A stretch of DNA of 64,000 nucleotides from assembly GCA_018340805.1 (NCBI GenBank), contig JACMZG010001913.1, positions 31,952,435 to 32,016,434 of the forward strand. Direction: 5' to 3'. Positions within the stretch are counted from its first letter, which is position 1; the number at the start of each line of letters is the position of its first letter. The DNA comes from Microvelia longipes (taxonomy: Eukaryota > Arthropoda > Insecta > Hemiptera > Veliidae). Of the stretch, positions 1 to 12,149 are shown in pieces. Under the pieces are notes generated by a model that was not told where the DNA came from, made no database searches, and saw nothing but the letters and a program-made list of their open reading frames with translations. The translations under genes and the position numbers were made by a program.

Positions 1-1507
1 ATTATTAGTTTCTTTGAATAAAGACGAGGTACCACTTTGCCTCGTTGAATCGGGAAAGTGGGGATTCGACACTAGGCGAAAGTGTCAAAATTCTTGCGGT
101 TATTCAAGGGTGTCATCCCGACCATGAAACAGCAATCAGTACTAGCATGGTGGAATCCCCGACTTGGTTTTGGCGAACGAACGGAATCAAGGATAAAGTA
201 AAATGGATGGTTTTAGGCCCGTTAATCCGCAGACACAGAAGGGATGCCTAGTACGCCGAACACCAAAAATACCTGAAACCCATACACCTATAATGCGGAG
301 TTTCTCTTAAGCAAAAATACAGGTGAACACGAAAAATTTTCAAAATTACAACAAGAACTGGACGCGAAAAAATTCCTCTTTAGAGTGTTTGCTTTTAAAC
401 GAATTTCTGTACATATTTTATTTTATAAGTTGAATAATGATTATTAAATTAGAATGTTATTTTATTAAAAAATAAAATATAAATGAATATACCCAAAACT
501 AAAGTTACATCAAGGTATTACAAAGAAATGCATTTGTTTTGGATAGTTTTTATAGTAAGCTACTGCATAACAAGTAAACTCCAAGAGAAAGAAATACCGA
601 CAAACACATTCATAAATAGAATTCAATCTGAAAAATCGATGAATAAGAAGAGTAAAATTTTTTAGTTATAATATTAATATTAATAAAATACACTTATAAG
701 TAGATCAGCAGTCAAATTTTGAACTCATGAAAATTTAGCGATTTTAAGAGAGTTAGTTCAGAATAAAATGAACCATACTATCAAACAGAAAAACATTATA
801 CATACAATTACACATAAAAAGTCAGATCAACTATCCAAATAATGAAAAATTAACTTGAAACAATTTTACAAAAAGGTCCGATCACATAAAATATCAATAA
901 TGAAGGTTTAATGATAATGAATAATATCGAAAAATTTTTAATTAGAACAAATTGGTTACTCAGCAAAATAAAGTTGTTCCCCCCCGAATGATACCGAAAC
1001 ACAATTGAAAAATTATTCAAGAAATATTTAGGGAGGAAAAATATTACATACTTTAGAACCTGGACATCTCAAATTCCGATTTAAATCCTATTGTAAACTT
1101 ATGGGATTTTCCTTGAAAAACAACTAGCAGACAGACATCCAAATGAATGAAAATAAATTCTAAATAAAGTTTAAAAAAGTTGAATGGAAAATAAATTACA
1201 AACAGATTTCTAACTAAGCTTGTTGGAAGTTAAAACCAGGCAAAGGTGGCCAAGCTGTGATTGACATGATGGATAAACCCAAAGAAAATATTGATTTCTA
1301 ATAAATGGTTTCATAATGCATGGATCTTTTAATAATTGTTTGAAGCATTTTTGTCTTATTTATATAATGATCGGTTATTTTGATGCGTATTGTATCTATC
1401 TTGCGGTGTAACATTAATAACCCACGGTATCTTATTAAGTTTATCACTGTATCGCACTTTTAATTTAAAGCCGATTAACCAATCCTTAAAATCATTCATA
1501 GCATAAG
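1..1507. other. AT-rich non-coding interval
   Basis: No gene is supported. The first ~300 bases are more GC-rich than the rest and include short self-complementary stretches (around 25-45), but the open frames here (for example 45-251 and 483-665) are short, compositionally biased and without recognisable domains. The remainder is AT-rich spacer. Confidence 0.6.
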
Positions 1508-2922
1508 CTTTTGCATAGGGACCTGCGAATCCAAAGATTCGAATTTTGAAAAATTGGATTCGGTTCGATCGAAATTTTTTTTGGATTCGTTTGTTTTCCG
1601 AATCCAAAATAACTACCCTTTTAAGTTAATAATTTGAATTCATATTTTTAATATTATCGTGCTTTTTATTGATCAAAAATATCTTGTTGAATATAAATTA
1701 ATCCTCCAAATTATTATTTAATGCATGATAATAAAAGCATTTTGTTTGTATTTAAACTAAATTTAAATTTATTATATCCGGCACTTTAATATTACACAAC
1801 TTTTTTCGATCTCTAAGGAACTTTTTAAGATGTCACAATTCATTCCACTTCACTAATCAAGGAATGAGAAATATTACCATTGTAAAAAATGCGACAAAAA
1901 GTATGTAGTCAATGATGGTGGGAACTACTTCTCATCCTAAAATTCATCCAAAGCTTTATCACCTAAATGAAAATGATCTTAAAATTTTGATGCAAATTTA
2001 CTCGCTTACTGAAAACTCTCTGGGTTCGTACTCTTTAGTACGATAATCATTAAATAATCAAAATACTAATTACTGTTACTTACTTAGGTTTGTTTTGTCT
2101 TCTTGATTTACTTTGGTGCATTGAACTGCACTACAAAGAATATAAATGTATCTTTTTTATGCCATCTATTCTTGGTACGTTTCTAATTTTGGCTACACTT
2201 ACCCTGTTTTCGCGTTAATACAGTATGTATGTCAATGATGGGTGGAACTACTCTCATCTATGGAAGCACTATACGTATTTTCACGCCTGAAATTTATACA
2301 ACTCTTCAAGCAGAAAAGCAAACCACTAATTAGGAATGATTTTTCCCAGTCAAAACAATCAATCTAGCTTTTGTCAATTTTTTTTAGCACTTTTAATCAA
2401 ATGAATCCAAACATAAATTTGATAAAAGGCATTTAGATTTCATGTTATGGGATGTCGACCATTCGAAACAGTTGCGAATTCGATTTAAATATTATGCCGA
2501 ACAGTTATATCAGAAGAATTATACACAGCACACACAACCCACATTATCCAGAAGACTCCTTTCATCTTAAATGAATGCCCGCCATTAACATTTTTGGAAA
2601 GACAATGAAAAGAAATTTCCCGAGACTCTCATTGACTGGCAAAAATTAATATCAATCCAAGGCAACCATTGTTCATACAGAACGAGTCGATTCTATTGAG
2701 CCCAATTCTTTGATGATAAAAGAAATCAAACTTTCAAATTAGTAATGCTGCTGGCTCTTATCTGGTGAAAAATAAATTCAAAGTTAATACTGAATAAAAA
2801 ATTAATCTTTTTCGGTTTATTTATTAAAGAATAGATTCGGATTCGATTCGAGATTCGAAAATTTACTGAAAAGATTTGATTTGGTTTAAAAAAGTGGATT
2901 CGCAGGGCCCCTACTTTTGGCA
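1508..2922. mobile_element. hAT transposon relic with TIRs and 8-bp target duplication
   Basis: The element proper runs 1516-2913 (1398 bp). Its left end reads TAGGGACCTGCGAATCCA and its right end is the inverted match TGGATTCGCAGGGCCCCTA, so the TIR is about 18 bp with one or two differences; TAGGG fits the YARNG start of hAT ends. The flanks CTTTTGCA (1508-1515) and CTTTTGGCA (2914-2922) are a target duplication of about 8 bp with one base inserted on one side, as expected for hAT. Inside, around 1865-1925 (+), a frame gives a BED-finger-like Cys-x2-Cys motif (codons at 1881 and 1890). Around 2600-2765 (+) a frame resembles the hAT C-terminal dimerisation domain (FPE, then SIQGN, then DDKRNQ, then LLALIW), interrupted by a stop. 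No long open frame remains, so it is an internally deleted, inactive copy. The BED assignment is weaker than the C-terminal one. Confidence 0.75.
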
Positions 2923-4864
2923 GTTAACAAAACCTTATTGATTAATAAACATCAATAATAACTGCTATATCAAGATATAAATCCACATAGATATTCCTTG
3001 ATCCTATAAATATTTTAAAATAAATTACGAAATCTTCGTTAACTTTCCATTTTTTATGTTGGAATAAAGATTTTAATTTTTTAAAATTTTCTTTATAGAT
3101 AATCGGATATAAATAATAATAATATAATATCGGATAAATTTTAATGAAAAATTGTAGAATATACTATTTTGGAATAGTTTCAAGTTATAGGTTTTAGTGG
3201 ATTATTTTAGTGACTTATGTTTTTTAAAAGTTGTTGTTTAAAAATTATAGATTGCTAGGCAGTTTTTGAAATTGAAGAAAAAAAAGTAGCAATTTTTTAT
3301 TTTTATCAAATTAATGGAACTATTTGTCTAGTTTTTCGATGTTAAAAACCAAGAGTAATATTTTATTGTAAAATTGTTTTAAAGTAAGAAGTTGCTGAAT
3401 TGTTAATTAATTTAATTAGACAATTTTATATTGTATTTTCTATTTTTGGCTATTGTATTTGGTTTTTTTTCTATTAATAAATGTTAGATTATGAAAGAAG
3501 ATATTTTTATAATGGGTACGTAAGCCGCTATCTAACAAAAAATATTTCAATAATTAACTAATAGGTTAAGTTAATTTTCTCTTCAATAGAAAGTCTTCAG
3601 CAATTTCTTTTTGGCAATAATAGTTTTTAAGAATTTAAATAAAAATTCATAAAGCTTCAATCAAATGAAGAAAATAGATTCATATTCATTCCTAATCTAT
3701 TAAGAGACAAATAAGTCCATTTTATTCATACATTTTCTTTAATGCCCTCATTCTCAAGTCTCGAATGATTAATAATGTAATGAATAAATGCTCTTCATTG
3801 ATGTTCAAATAATAGCTCGAGTTAATATTTAACATAAGGAGTCTCATTGTTAATTTCAAATTGGTGATTTTTGTGTAAGATTAAATGAACATGAAATTAT
3901 TTTTAGATATAAATGAAAATTCAATAATGATATTTTTTAAAAGAAGAATATAGCATCAAAATATTAAGTTCATAATCGTAATTTCATGATTTGTTTTATC
4001 AAAATATTTACTAAACTCCAAAATATTTTAATCTCAATCTCATATCAATCATAAAGAATATCCGCGTGTTTCCCCGCATTTTGGATAATACCCATCAAAC
4101 TGGTTATAAGAACAATCATGGCAAATTATGACAAATTATTGTATAATTTAATTTCTCTTTTATAAATCAAATTTTTAGAACTTCAAAGAGAGCAAGCATG
4201 TTTATTTAATATAATAATAATAATATTATTAATTTATTAATAATAATAAAAATAATAATAATAATATTAAAATAAAAATAATAATAATAATATAATAATA
4301 ATAATTAATAAATATATTAATAAAACTGAAAAATTACCTAACATGCTTTGAGTTTTTGATTTGCTTCATCTATTAATACTGGCTTAGTTAAAATAGATTT
4401 GATGCTAAAATTTCCGACTCTGAGTAGAAATGAAAATTTTTTCAATCCCTCTTATTTAAACATATTCACCATAAATGCTAAAATAAAATCATTAATTGCG
4501 AGCGAATCTTTAACTTTTTTTTGAAAAAATTCTAGATTATTCATATTCGAAAATATCCTTTAAAATACAAAATTTTCAAATGATTTTGATATCGCTGAAT
4601 TTTGTAACAAAATAATTCAAAATATCTTTGTTTCCCAAATTGAAGCATACAACATAAACTTAAGAGCTTATAATTACAGAGCATTCCAAATAAATTTATC
4701 AGGCATTTTCATTCATCAGCACAGCCAAAAATTTCCCCGTAAGATTTCATTAAATTCATTATCTATGACAGATATCGCCAAATAGTAATCACCACGAAAT
4801 AAACGTACTATTTTTGATGATGTAGAATACTTGGATGAAGAATAAGATTTTTTTTAAAGTTTTC
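2923..4864. other. AT-rich non-coding interval
   Basis: No gene is seen. The interval is very AT-rich and contains a degenerate AAT/ATA microsatellite at about 4208-4325. A short stretch near 3316-3350 (TTTTTCGATGTTAAAAA) resembles the edge of the repeat family found at 45481 and 44490. Confidence 0.6.
4208..4325. repeat. AAT/ATA-rich microsatellite
   Basis: Interrupted runs of AAT and ATA triplets over about 120 bases, without a unique insertion inside. Confidence 0.8.
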
Positions 4865-5776
4865 NNNNNNNNNNNNNNNNNNNNNNNNNNNNNNNNNNNN
4901 NNNNNNNNNNNNNNNNNNNNNNNNNNNNNNNNNNNNNNNNNNNNNNNNNNNNNNNNNNNNNNNNNNNNNNNNNNNNNNNNNNNNNNNNNNNNNNNNNNNN
5001 NNNNNNNNNNNNNNNNNNNNNNNNNNNNNNNNNNNNNNNNNNNNNNNNNNNNNNNNNNNNNNNNNNNNNNNNNNNNNNNNNNNNNNNNNNNNNNNNNNNN
5101 NNNNNNNNNNNNNNNNNNNNNNNNNNNNNNNNNNNNNNNNNNNNNNNNNNNNNNNNNNNNNNNNNNNNNNNNNNNNNNNNNNNNNNNNNNNNNNNNNNNN
5201 NNNNNNNNNNNNNNNNNNNNNNNNNNNNNNNNNNNNNNNNNNNNNNNNNNNNNNNNNNNNNNNNNNNNNNNNNNNNNNNNNNNNNNNNNNNNNNNNNNNN
5301 NNNNNNNNNNNNNNNNNNNNNNNNNNNNNNNNNNNNNNNNNNNNNNNNNNNNNNNNNNNNNNNNNNNNNNNNNNNNNNNNNNNNNNNNNNNNNNNNNNNN
5401 NNNNNNNNNNNNNNNNNNNNNNNNNNNNNNNNNNNNNNNNNNNNNNNNNNNNNNNNNNNNNNNNNNNNNNNNNNNNNNNNNNNNNNNNNNNNNNNNNNNN
5501 NNNNNNNNNNNNNNNNNNNNNNNNNNNNNNNNNNNNNNNNNNNNNNNNNNNNNNNNNNNNNNNNNNNNNNNNNNNNNNNNNNNNNNNNNNNNNNNNNNNN
5601 NNNNNNNNNNNNNNNNNNNNNNNNNNNNNNNNNNNNNNNNNNNNNNNNNNNNNNNNNNNNNNNNNNNNNNNNNNNNNNNNNNNNNNNNNNNNNNNNNNNN
5701 NNNNNNNNNNNNNNNNNNNNNNNNNNNNNNNNNNNNNNNNNNNNNNNNNNNNNNNNNNNNNNNNNNNNNNNNNNNN
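4865..5776. other. assembly gap (912 N)
   Basis: All bases are N, so nothing can be called inside it. The right edge (5777) falls within a 5S-like segment of a DR1 repeat read on the minus strand. The missing DNA therefore probably includes the 3' part of that copy, and the gap is likely repeat-caused. Confidence 0.99.
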
Positions 5777-5829
5777 AGGCCACCCATCCAGGCACTGGCC
5801 TTGCTGATGCTGCTTAATGTTTTTGATCC
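5777..5829 (-). repeat. 5S-rRNA-like internal promoter segment in DR1 (copy 1)
   Basis: On the minus strand the sequence GGATCA..CATTAAGCAGCATC..GTGCCTGGATGGGTGGCC follows the order of the 5S rRNA internal control region (about nucleotides 40-90 of the gene: box A, intermediate element, box C). It is diverged and not a functional 5S gene. It lies flush against the gap. Confidence 0.65.
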
Positions 5830-6400
5830 AACAAATATCATATATACTTGTCACATTGAAACAACACTTAGTGTACTTATTTATTACGTAATGGTATAAA
5901 CTTGTACTGAATTACAACTCAATTAAACTAATTTCTCATTTTTTATAATTTTTAAAAAAACGTACACAAGTCATTTAATAGAATTTGATAACTAATGCTG
6001 ATAATGATATTAAACTTAGCACATATGTTAGTCTTATAAATGGCAATATACGTGCCAAACCTCAATCAAATCGCATAATTTTTCCGCGTTTTATGAATTT
6101 TCTTTATTTTTGCTTAGTCATTATTGTGAGTTAATGACGTCATAAAAAAATTCCGATTAGCACAACTACAGTGGTAGACTATTTTACAAATTTTACATTT
6201 TACAAACACACACATGCAGACAGACAACTTTGTGAAACCCACTTTTGAGGCCTTTAACATACCCAAAACGGATAATTCCAATGACATCCGGTTTGGATTT
6301 TTTGCAAACACATTAATAATAATAATATATTATATTATTGTGTTTGCGAAAAACTCCAATACTTTTCCTAAATATATACTACGATATAAATGAGGAAAAG
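5777..6400 (-). repeat. DR1 dispersed repeat, minus copy, cut by the gap
   Basis: Read on the minus strand this copy matches the plus copies at 6470, 32043 and 56090: it begins with the TCATTTATA..GTATAT leader near 6400, passes a block with CAGACAGAC and ATGACGTCATTA, then a GTGCCAAG/TTTCATC-like block, and reaches a 5S-rRNA-like segment at 5777-5829 before the gap. No reading frame is preserved. What kind of element DR1 is remains unknown to me; the 5S-like part is described separately. Confidence 0.75.
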
Positions 6401-6705
6401 AAAAAAAAAAAAAACTCAAACATAGCATAGGGCAGATATAGCAGTGTTGCTTTGACAACATTCCTTTATTTCTCTATTTTTACCTTTCCTCATTTATACC
6501 GTAAGTATATAGAAAAGTATTGCGTTTGCAAAAAAAATCCGAAACCGGGAAGTCAGAATTATCGTTACAAGTGTTTTTGTAGCCTCCAAAGTTGTTTTCA
6601 CTAAGTTGCCTGTCTGTAAGTTGTGTGTGGGTGTTTAAATTTTTTATCATGAACATCATTAAACCGTAATATTTAATTATAAGCGCTAGTGGATTCTATA
6701 CCATA

Positions 6706-6998
6706 GGAATGTAAATAAAAGTGTATCCACAAATAAATTTCAACTAATGTAATGATGACAAACCGGCTTTCAACCTAATACAGGTCATCCTCAGTTCCGG
6801 TGAGAAGAAGCTCATTTTTCTCTTGAATTGTTACAAGATTTGAGACTAGATGCAGACTCAAATTTGTAACAAGACTCAAGAGGAAAAATTAGCTTCTTCT
6901 CACCGGCACTGAGGATGACCTCTATTAGGTTGAAAGCCGGTTTTGTCATCATTTCATAGGTTGAAATTTATTTGTGGATACACTTTTATTTACATCCT
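6706..6998. repeat. ~290-bp near-perfect palindrome (foldback/MITE)
   Basis: The two arms, each about 135 bp, are inverted copies of one another with roughly 90% identity by eye and almost no loop; the centre is near 6852 (GAGACTAGATGCAGACTC). The arms hold CCGGCTTTCAACCTAATA and its complement, and GGTCATCCTCAG with its complement. It lies inside a DR1 copy, so it is a secondary insertion. No coding potential. Confidence 0.85.
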
Positions 6999-7308
6999 TA
7001 ACCCGTAATAATGACTCAGCAAAAATTCAAAAATCCTAAAACGCGAAAAAACTTTGCGATCGGATTGACGCATCTAGTCATATGTATATATGACTCATAT
7101 GTGCCAAGTTTCATCTTATGATTTGCATTACTTTAATTTTTATCAGATGACTTGTGTACGTTTTTAAAAAAAATGAAAAATTCGGAAAATAATCCAATTG
7201 AGTTGAAAAAAAAATTCTATTCTATTTGGTAAAAAGAGTATACTTTGCGTAAAAAATAAGTTCACTTGGTTTTTTTTCAATACGAGAGGCATATCTATGA
7301 TTTTTGTT

Positions 7309-7375
7309 GAATCATAAAAGTTAAGTTGCATCGAGCGACGTCAGTGCCTAAATAAATGACAGCTGGGAATGAAAC
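7309..7375 (+). repeat. 5S-rRNA-like segment in DR1 (copy 2)
   Basis: ATCATAAAAGTTAAG..GTCAGTGCCTAAATAAATGAC followed by GCTGGGAATGAAA follows the order of the 5S internal promoter. It is more diverged than the 32431 copy, especially in the intermediate element. Confidence 0.6.
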
Positions 7376-7550
7376 GGGTGAATTTACTATCTGAGGACGA
7401 GTCAAACGAGTTCGAAGACTTGTAGTATAAATTTAACGACTTGTATATTCTAAAGACGAGCGAAGCGAGTCAGGAGTAGGGAGGATAAGCGTAGCGACTT
7501 TTCCATGTGATAAGGAAATGTTCTGAGGTACCCCGTACCCGATGTTTTGC

Positions 7551-8939
7551 AATGCATATTACTAACTCATTTATTTATTGTGTGCTATATGATATCTCCC
7601 ACTAGTATGAAAGTAGTTAACAAAGCGCCAGTATAATGGAGAGAATGTTTAGCACGTTAGAGGTTAAATGTTAAACTGATGAAAGTTGTTTCCTTCTATT
7701 CTGCTTTTTTTAAATAATTGAATATATATGTAAATAATCTGATGAAGAATAATTTACAGAGTGGTATTGCAATGTAGAGGTTCAATTTCTATAATTTTTG
7801 TTTAGTGGATGCTTTAGGACAATAGACTATTTTAGTTGATTTCCAAAGAAAAGTGAGCTTATTTGGTTTAAGTCATGAAAGGGGAGATGGAGAAGGTACT
7901 TTTTTGAAAATGGGGTGTATATATAATATACATATGTATGTATGTATGTATATTTATATATTGTCTATTGAATGCTATGTGTTCAAATAACAACCTTTGA
8001 TTCCTATGTATTAACAACAGTAGGTGAGAATAAGTTTATTCCTATCTATTTTGTCGTGTAATCACTTGTATTTTAGTTATTAGAGACGAGATATTATGGC
8101 CTCATACAAATCATAACATACATTGCCGTATTGCTTATTTAGCCGAGTCATCAAAAATGCAGGCGCAACTAATTTTTATTTCATGATTAAAACTATGATT
8201 GCCTCACGACCAAATTATTTGTTATAGTTGTTTTTATGAGTTGTTTAAAGTTGACTAAAAAGACTAGTTGTTACTGTAGCAATGGTTGCCCGCTTGTGGG
8301 GCATGGCGAGAAAAAAGTCGATCTTATTTTGTCCACTGTTTCATTTGGTGACGAGTTAACACCGAGCCTTATCAATTTATATTACTTTATCTTCGTGTTT
8401 TGAGTAAAGTTAACTAAAATTTGGTTTATTAATATTTGTATTTTAAGTTTTTGAGTATTTAAATTGATTTAGAAATATATTATTTTGTGATAACAAATAG
8501 CAATATAACAACGAAGACAATTGTTATGTCCTTATTGATTCGCTTATTTCCTATAGCTATTGCATAATTTATTTTAGAAGTATGTATAAAACGTATTTAT
8601 CATATTTCTAATGTGAGTTCCTTTTATACATAGCACAATTAGCAATTAAGCAATTTTGCATTTCTTTATTGCTGGTGATATATACCATTTCATATACATT
8701 ATAAAATACAGTTTTGTTTAAATAAAACTCTTAATCACAACTTGTCTTTAGCGAACTTACTTTGAAAACCAATTGCTAATGGGATGGCTCGGGGGTATTG
8801 TATTTTTTCGGTATGGTATTGGTATTTTTCTAAAATACAAAAATAATAACATATTATATTAATTGGTTTTAACAATTTGATTACTTTCTAATGAAATTGT
8901 TAAAAACCAATTCCTAATGTGTGGGGTGTAGGGTTAGTA
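7551..8939. other. AT-rich non-coding interval
   Basis: No gene is supported. A short ATGT-rich run lies near 7930-7950. An imperfect direct repeat of AAACCAATTNCTAATG occurs near 8768 and 8907. Confidence 0.55.
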
Positions 8940-9033
8940 GTGTTGTATTCATCTGTGCACATGCACATGCATTATAAGACTTCAATCAACTATCAAACTT
9001 TATATCTCCCTTAGTTAAGGACCTCGAAATATC
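8940..9033. repeat. 94-bp duplicated sequence, copy A
   Basis: This block, starting GTGTTGTATTCATCTG and ending GACCTCGAAATATC, is identical by eye to 22558-22651, while the flanks on both sides differ. It is a short interspersed duplicate of unknown type. Confidence 0.9.
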
Positions 9034-10844
9034 AATAATAAAGCCTAACTTTTAAAGACCTCGGGACGATTGCTTCAGCAGGCGCCTGCCTTTAAAAATA
9101 TAGAACTTAAATTGATATTTGCCTTAAACTATGAGAAATTTGTTTAATGTCAAATGAATCCTATTGATGAAAAACATAAAAATAATATCGAGTTATACCA
9201 GATATTATTGGTTTTTTATTCATCAAATTTTAGACTTAAGATTCAGCAAAGTTTATAGAAAGTACCTGAAAATGGACCAAAATCCCCCACCCTAAAACTG
9301 GGGCCAACACACCATGCGTTCTGCACATATATAAAATCCACAAATCATCTTCCTACCTAACCCTACCCGGGAACCAATGGTATATTACCATCGCCCAATG
9401 GCTCAATTTACGGCTGTCATGTCGATGAAGTGTGGATATATAAGGAGATAGGTGAGTCATAACCCTGAGTCCCTAACCTACCCGCCGCGCCTAACCATGG
9501 AAAATATTCGGCTTAAACAACGGGTCATGAATCAAGTACCTCCTAAAAAAGTGTGCGGGTGCCTGGTCAGAAGGTTTTTATTATGCTAATAAAATATATT
9601 CGATTTTATTAGAAAAATAACAAAACATGAAGTTAGTAACTTTTTATCAGTTACTACAGTGAAATTAGACCTTTGACTTAAACCGGAAACATTCTGAACA
9701 AGCCAATGGGTTAGTTTGTTCATAAATAATGTATAGTGTTTAAAAAGAAATTCAAATAGCCAAAATAAAAAGTGTTCATATTTAATTTTTTCATATAACT
9801 AGTTTAACAATACAATATGAAAGTTATAAATATGTATAAAGATAACTAAAACAGTTAAAAGATACAAAATTTTTACAGATATCAGCGCTAGCGACGACCA
9901 CTGCCGACAACAGCCTAATTCAAAGACTGTCGTACCAAAACGACACACAATGTTACCAATAATATCATAAGAGACGTATGCCTCGGTCGGGGCTATAGGC
10001 AGTTACAATCACTACGTCACTCCCCACAGCCCCACAAAAGCGTGACTACAGTATTTATGCTAACATTGTGTCTGAGTCAGCCCACAATCCCAAACCAGGC
10101 AAATCCCCGACAGTGACCACCTATAGATAATATCCATACTACAGTGTAATGTGTTTTATAATAAATAACGAACCAATACGGCGTCCTCTTGAAGATCTTA
10201 GGCCTAGGCAGGGTCCGATAAAACCAAGACTGAAAGGGTTAGTGTCAATTGGTTAGATCGGAACCCTGATTACTTATCTTTAAAACTGAAACGGCGATCC
10301 CACGGAGGAAGGTATCCAGCGAAGGTTGACACAGATAAAGCAAAGCAGGAGCAAAATCCGATCCTACAACAAAATAATCTCAATGAAATTTTATACTAAA
10401 TAACTAAAATTCATAAAGGGAAGGACAAGAGGTAAAAACTTACTTCACTACTGTCTTTAAACCTAAAGATATAAATAAGTGTTTATTGATACTTTAGATA
10501 GTACATAATGACTATTCCAAATATATTAAGAACCATTTCAGGCTAAGCAAAGCAAAATTTCTCTCCAACTTTTAATTTATAAACTTTAAATAATTAAAGG
10601 ATATAAATATATGTAGTTCCTTAATGTGGTCTTGGTCTACCATATCATACAATAGTGCATAGAAAAACAAAATACAAGGCAGAGTGTTGTACCTTGGGAG
10701 TCTACAGAATATATGTGGGTCTAAAAGCCCTTAGCTAGAGTAATATATAAACTAAGTAGGGAAACAAATAAGATTTTTGTCAGACATGGTATGTAGTTCA
10801 CATTTTGTCCACTAGGGAGTTGGCTCAAAGTTTCCCGGCTCTCC
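9034..10844. other. non-coding interval with GC-richer patches
   Basis: No gene is recognised. Patches around 9270-9560 and 9880-10330 are clearly less AT-rich than their surroundings and may be pieces of an unrecognised transposable element or degraded exons. No frame over 100 codons and no domain were seen. The 69-codon minus frame at 10721-10930 overlaps the foldback arm and is not supported. Confidence 0.5.
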
Positions 10845-11150
10845 ACGTAGTCTCGACACTTTTCGTGGCAGAATTCTACATTGTATCGACACTTAATAAC
10901 CTCTACACTTTTAACTGAACCATGTGTCAATGTTTTGTCTTGTTCTGTATCGAAACTTGAATGTCAAGACTAAAAGTGGAAAGTGTCGATACAACATAGA
11001 ATCCTGTCAGGGTGAAAATATTAAAAGTAAATATTTCCAGCCCTTATGGGGTGGGTCTAAACCATGATATGTGTCGATGTAACATAGAGTTTGTACAGGA
11101 CGTCAAAAATATGTCGAGACATCCCTGTCCTGATTCTTTGTAGATTGACA

Positions 11151-11698
11151 CCTACAGTCTTAGAATAATACTATATATAGAAGGAGCACATGACCGTAAA
11201 CACTATGTAATTCTACGGATAACACGAAAGCCTGTTGACTGGTGGACCTAAGTAATGCTGCCAACCTGACAACAAAACATTATTTTAAATATGTGTCATA
11301 AATATCTATTAATGAAGATAGATGGTAAAGAACAAATATAATAACTTTAATCACATGCTCATTATTTAATAAAAACCGGTCTTAGATGGCAAAAGGGTGG
11401 CGGAATACAAGAAGCCACATTTAGTTGACGAGGACTACTTTTAATATAATTTTAATAAATACGTTAAACTACAATTTAAATGCTTTAAATATGTAATACA
11501 CCGATTTTATTTGTATTTTATGAATAATCAATCATTAATAATAGAACATAATAATTCAGCAAGCGGAAGTATTGCCAACTATTTTTTAGAAAATTATATA
11601 TTGTTAGGGTGGCAGCATTACTTCTGTGCACCAGTGAACCAACTTTTGTGTTATCAGAAGTGCTCCTTCTATATATAGTATTATTCTATGCCTACAGT
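11151..11698. mobile_element. hAT-like MITE, 532 bp, with 8-bp target duplication
   Basis: The element is 11159-11690. The TIR is 31 bp with one mismatch (C-T/A-TAGAATAATACTATATA, continuing into GAAGGAGCAC). The direct repeat CCTACAGT flanks it at 11151-11158 and 11691-11698, an 8-bp duplication typical of hAT. The interior has no ORF. The right duplication overlaps the first four bases of the Tc1-like MITE at 11695, so the element inserted exactly at that MITE's tip. Confidence 0.8.
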
Positions 11699-12149
11699 CT
11701 ATCGACTACTTTAAAAATTTTGACAGGTCAGTTTAGGCCCCACCGTTTCTAAAGAAAAAAATCCCGGCAAGAATGGAGCCGGAAAAACTATGTAACTAAG
11801 TAACCAAATCAGGATATTTTAGCTGTATTTTCTTGGCGATATTTTTTTACATTTCTTTTGTGTAGTTTTATTTTATAATCTCATTCTTAAGATTAATTTA
11901 AAACTATTAAAAATGTATTAATTATTATTAATAATTTAAAACAAAACTATGTAAACAAAAGAAGAACCAAAAACAAAGTGAGCCGGGAAGAAGGTTATTT
12001 TTCTACTGCGGTTATGGTGGTAGGGATTTATTTTCACTTTTTAAGTTAGGGGTTGGCAGCGGCTTCTCTGATTGGTCAATTCATAAAATAACTTCAGAAT
12101 TTTTTAACCAATTCTGACCTTGGGGATTTTTAAACTAAACGATAGACTG
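11695..12149. mobile_element. Tc1/mariner-like MITE, copy 1 (455 bp)
   Basis: Ends read CAGTCTATCG and CGATAGACTG, flanked on both sides by TA (11693-11694 and 12150-12151). The interior matches, in the opposite orientation, the copy at 35161-35563 (shared features: AACAAAGTGA..CGG, CTTGGCGATATTTTT, TCTGATTGGTCAAT). No ORF. Confidence 0.85.

Larger units (their letters stand above)
6470..7550 (+). repeat. DR1 dispersed repeat, plus copy with palindrome insertion
   Basis: Starts near TTTCCTCATTTATACCGTA (6485), continues with the AAAGTATTGCGTTTGC and CTGTCTGTAAG blocks, is interrupted by a 290-bp palindrome (6706-6998), resumes with CCCGTAATAATGACTCAGCA and GTGCCAAGTTTCATC, carries the 5S-like segment (7309-7375) and ends with GACGAGCGAAGCGAGTC and CTGAGGTACCCCG (about 7450-7540). 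Its layout agrees with the copies at 32043 and 56090. Together with the minus copy at 5777-6400 it forms a head-to-head pair. Confidence 0.75.

Noticed and set aside
4789..5899. Open frames of about 310-350 codons on both strands
   Set aside because: They run through the N gap and are only unread bases.
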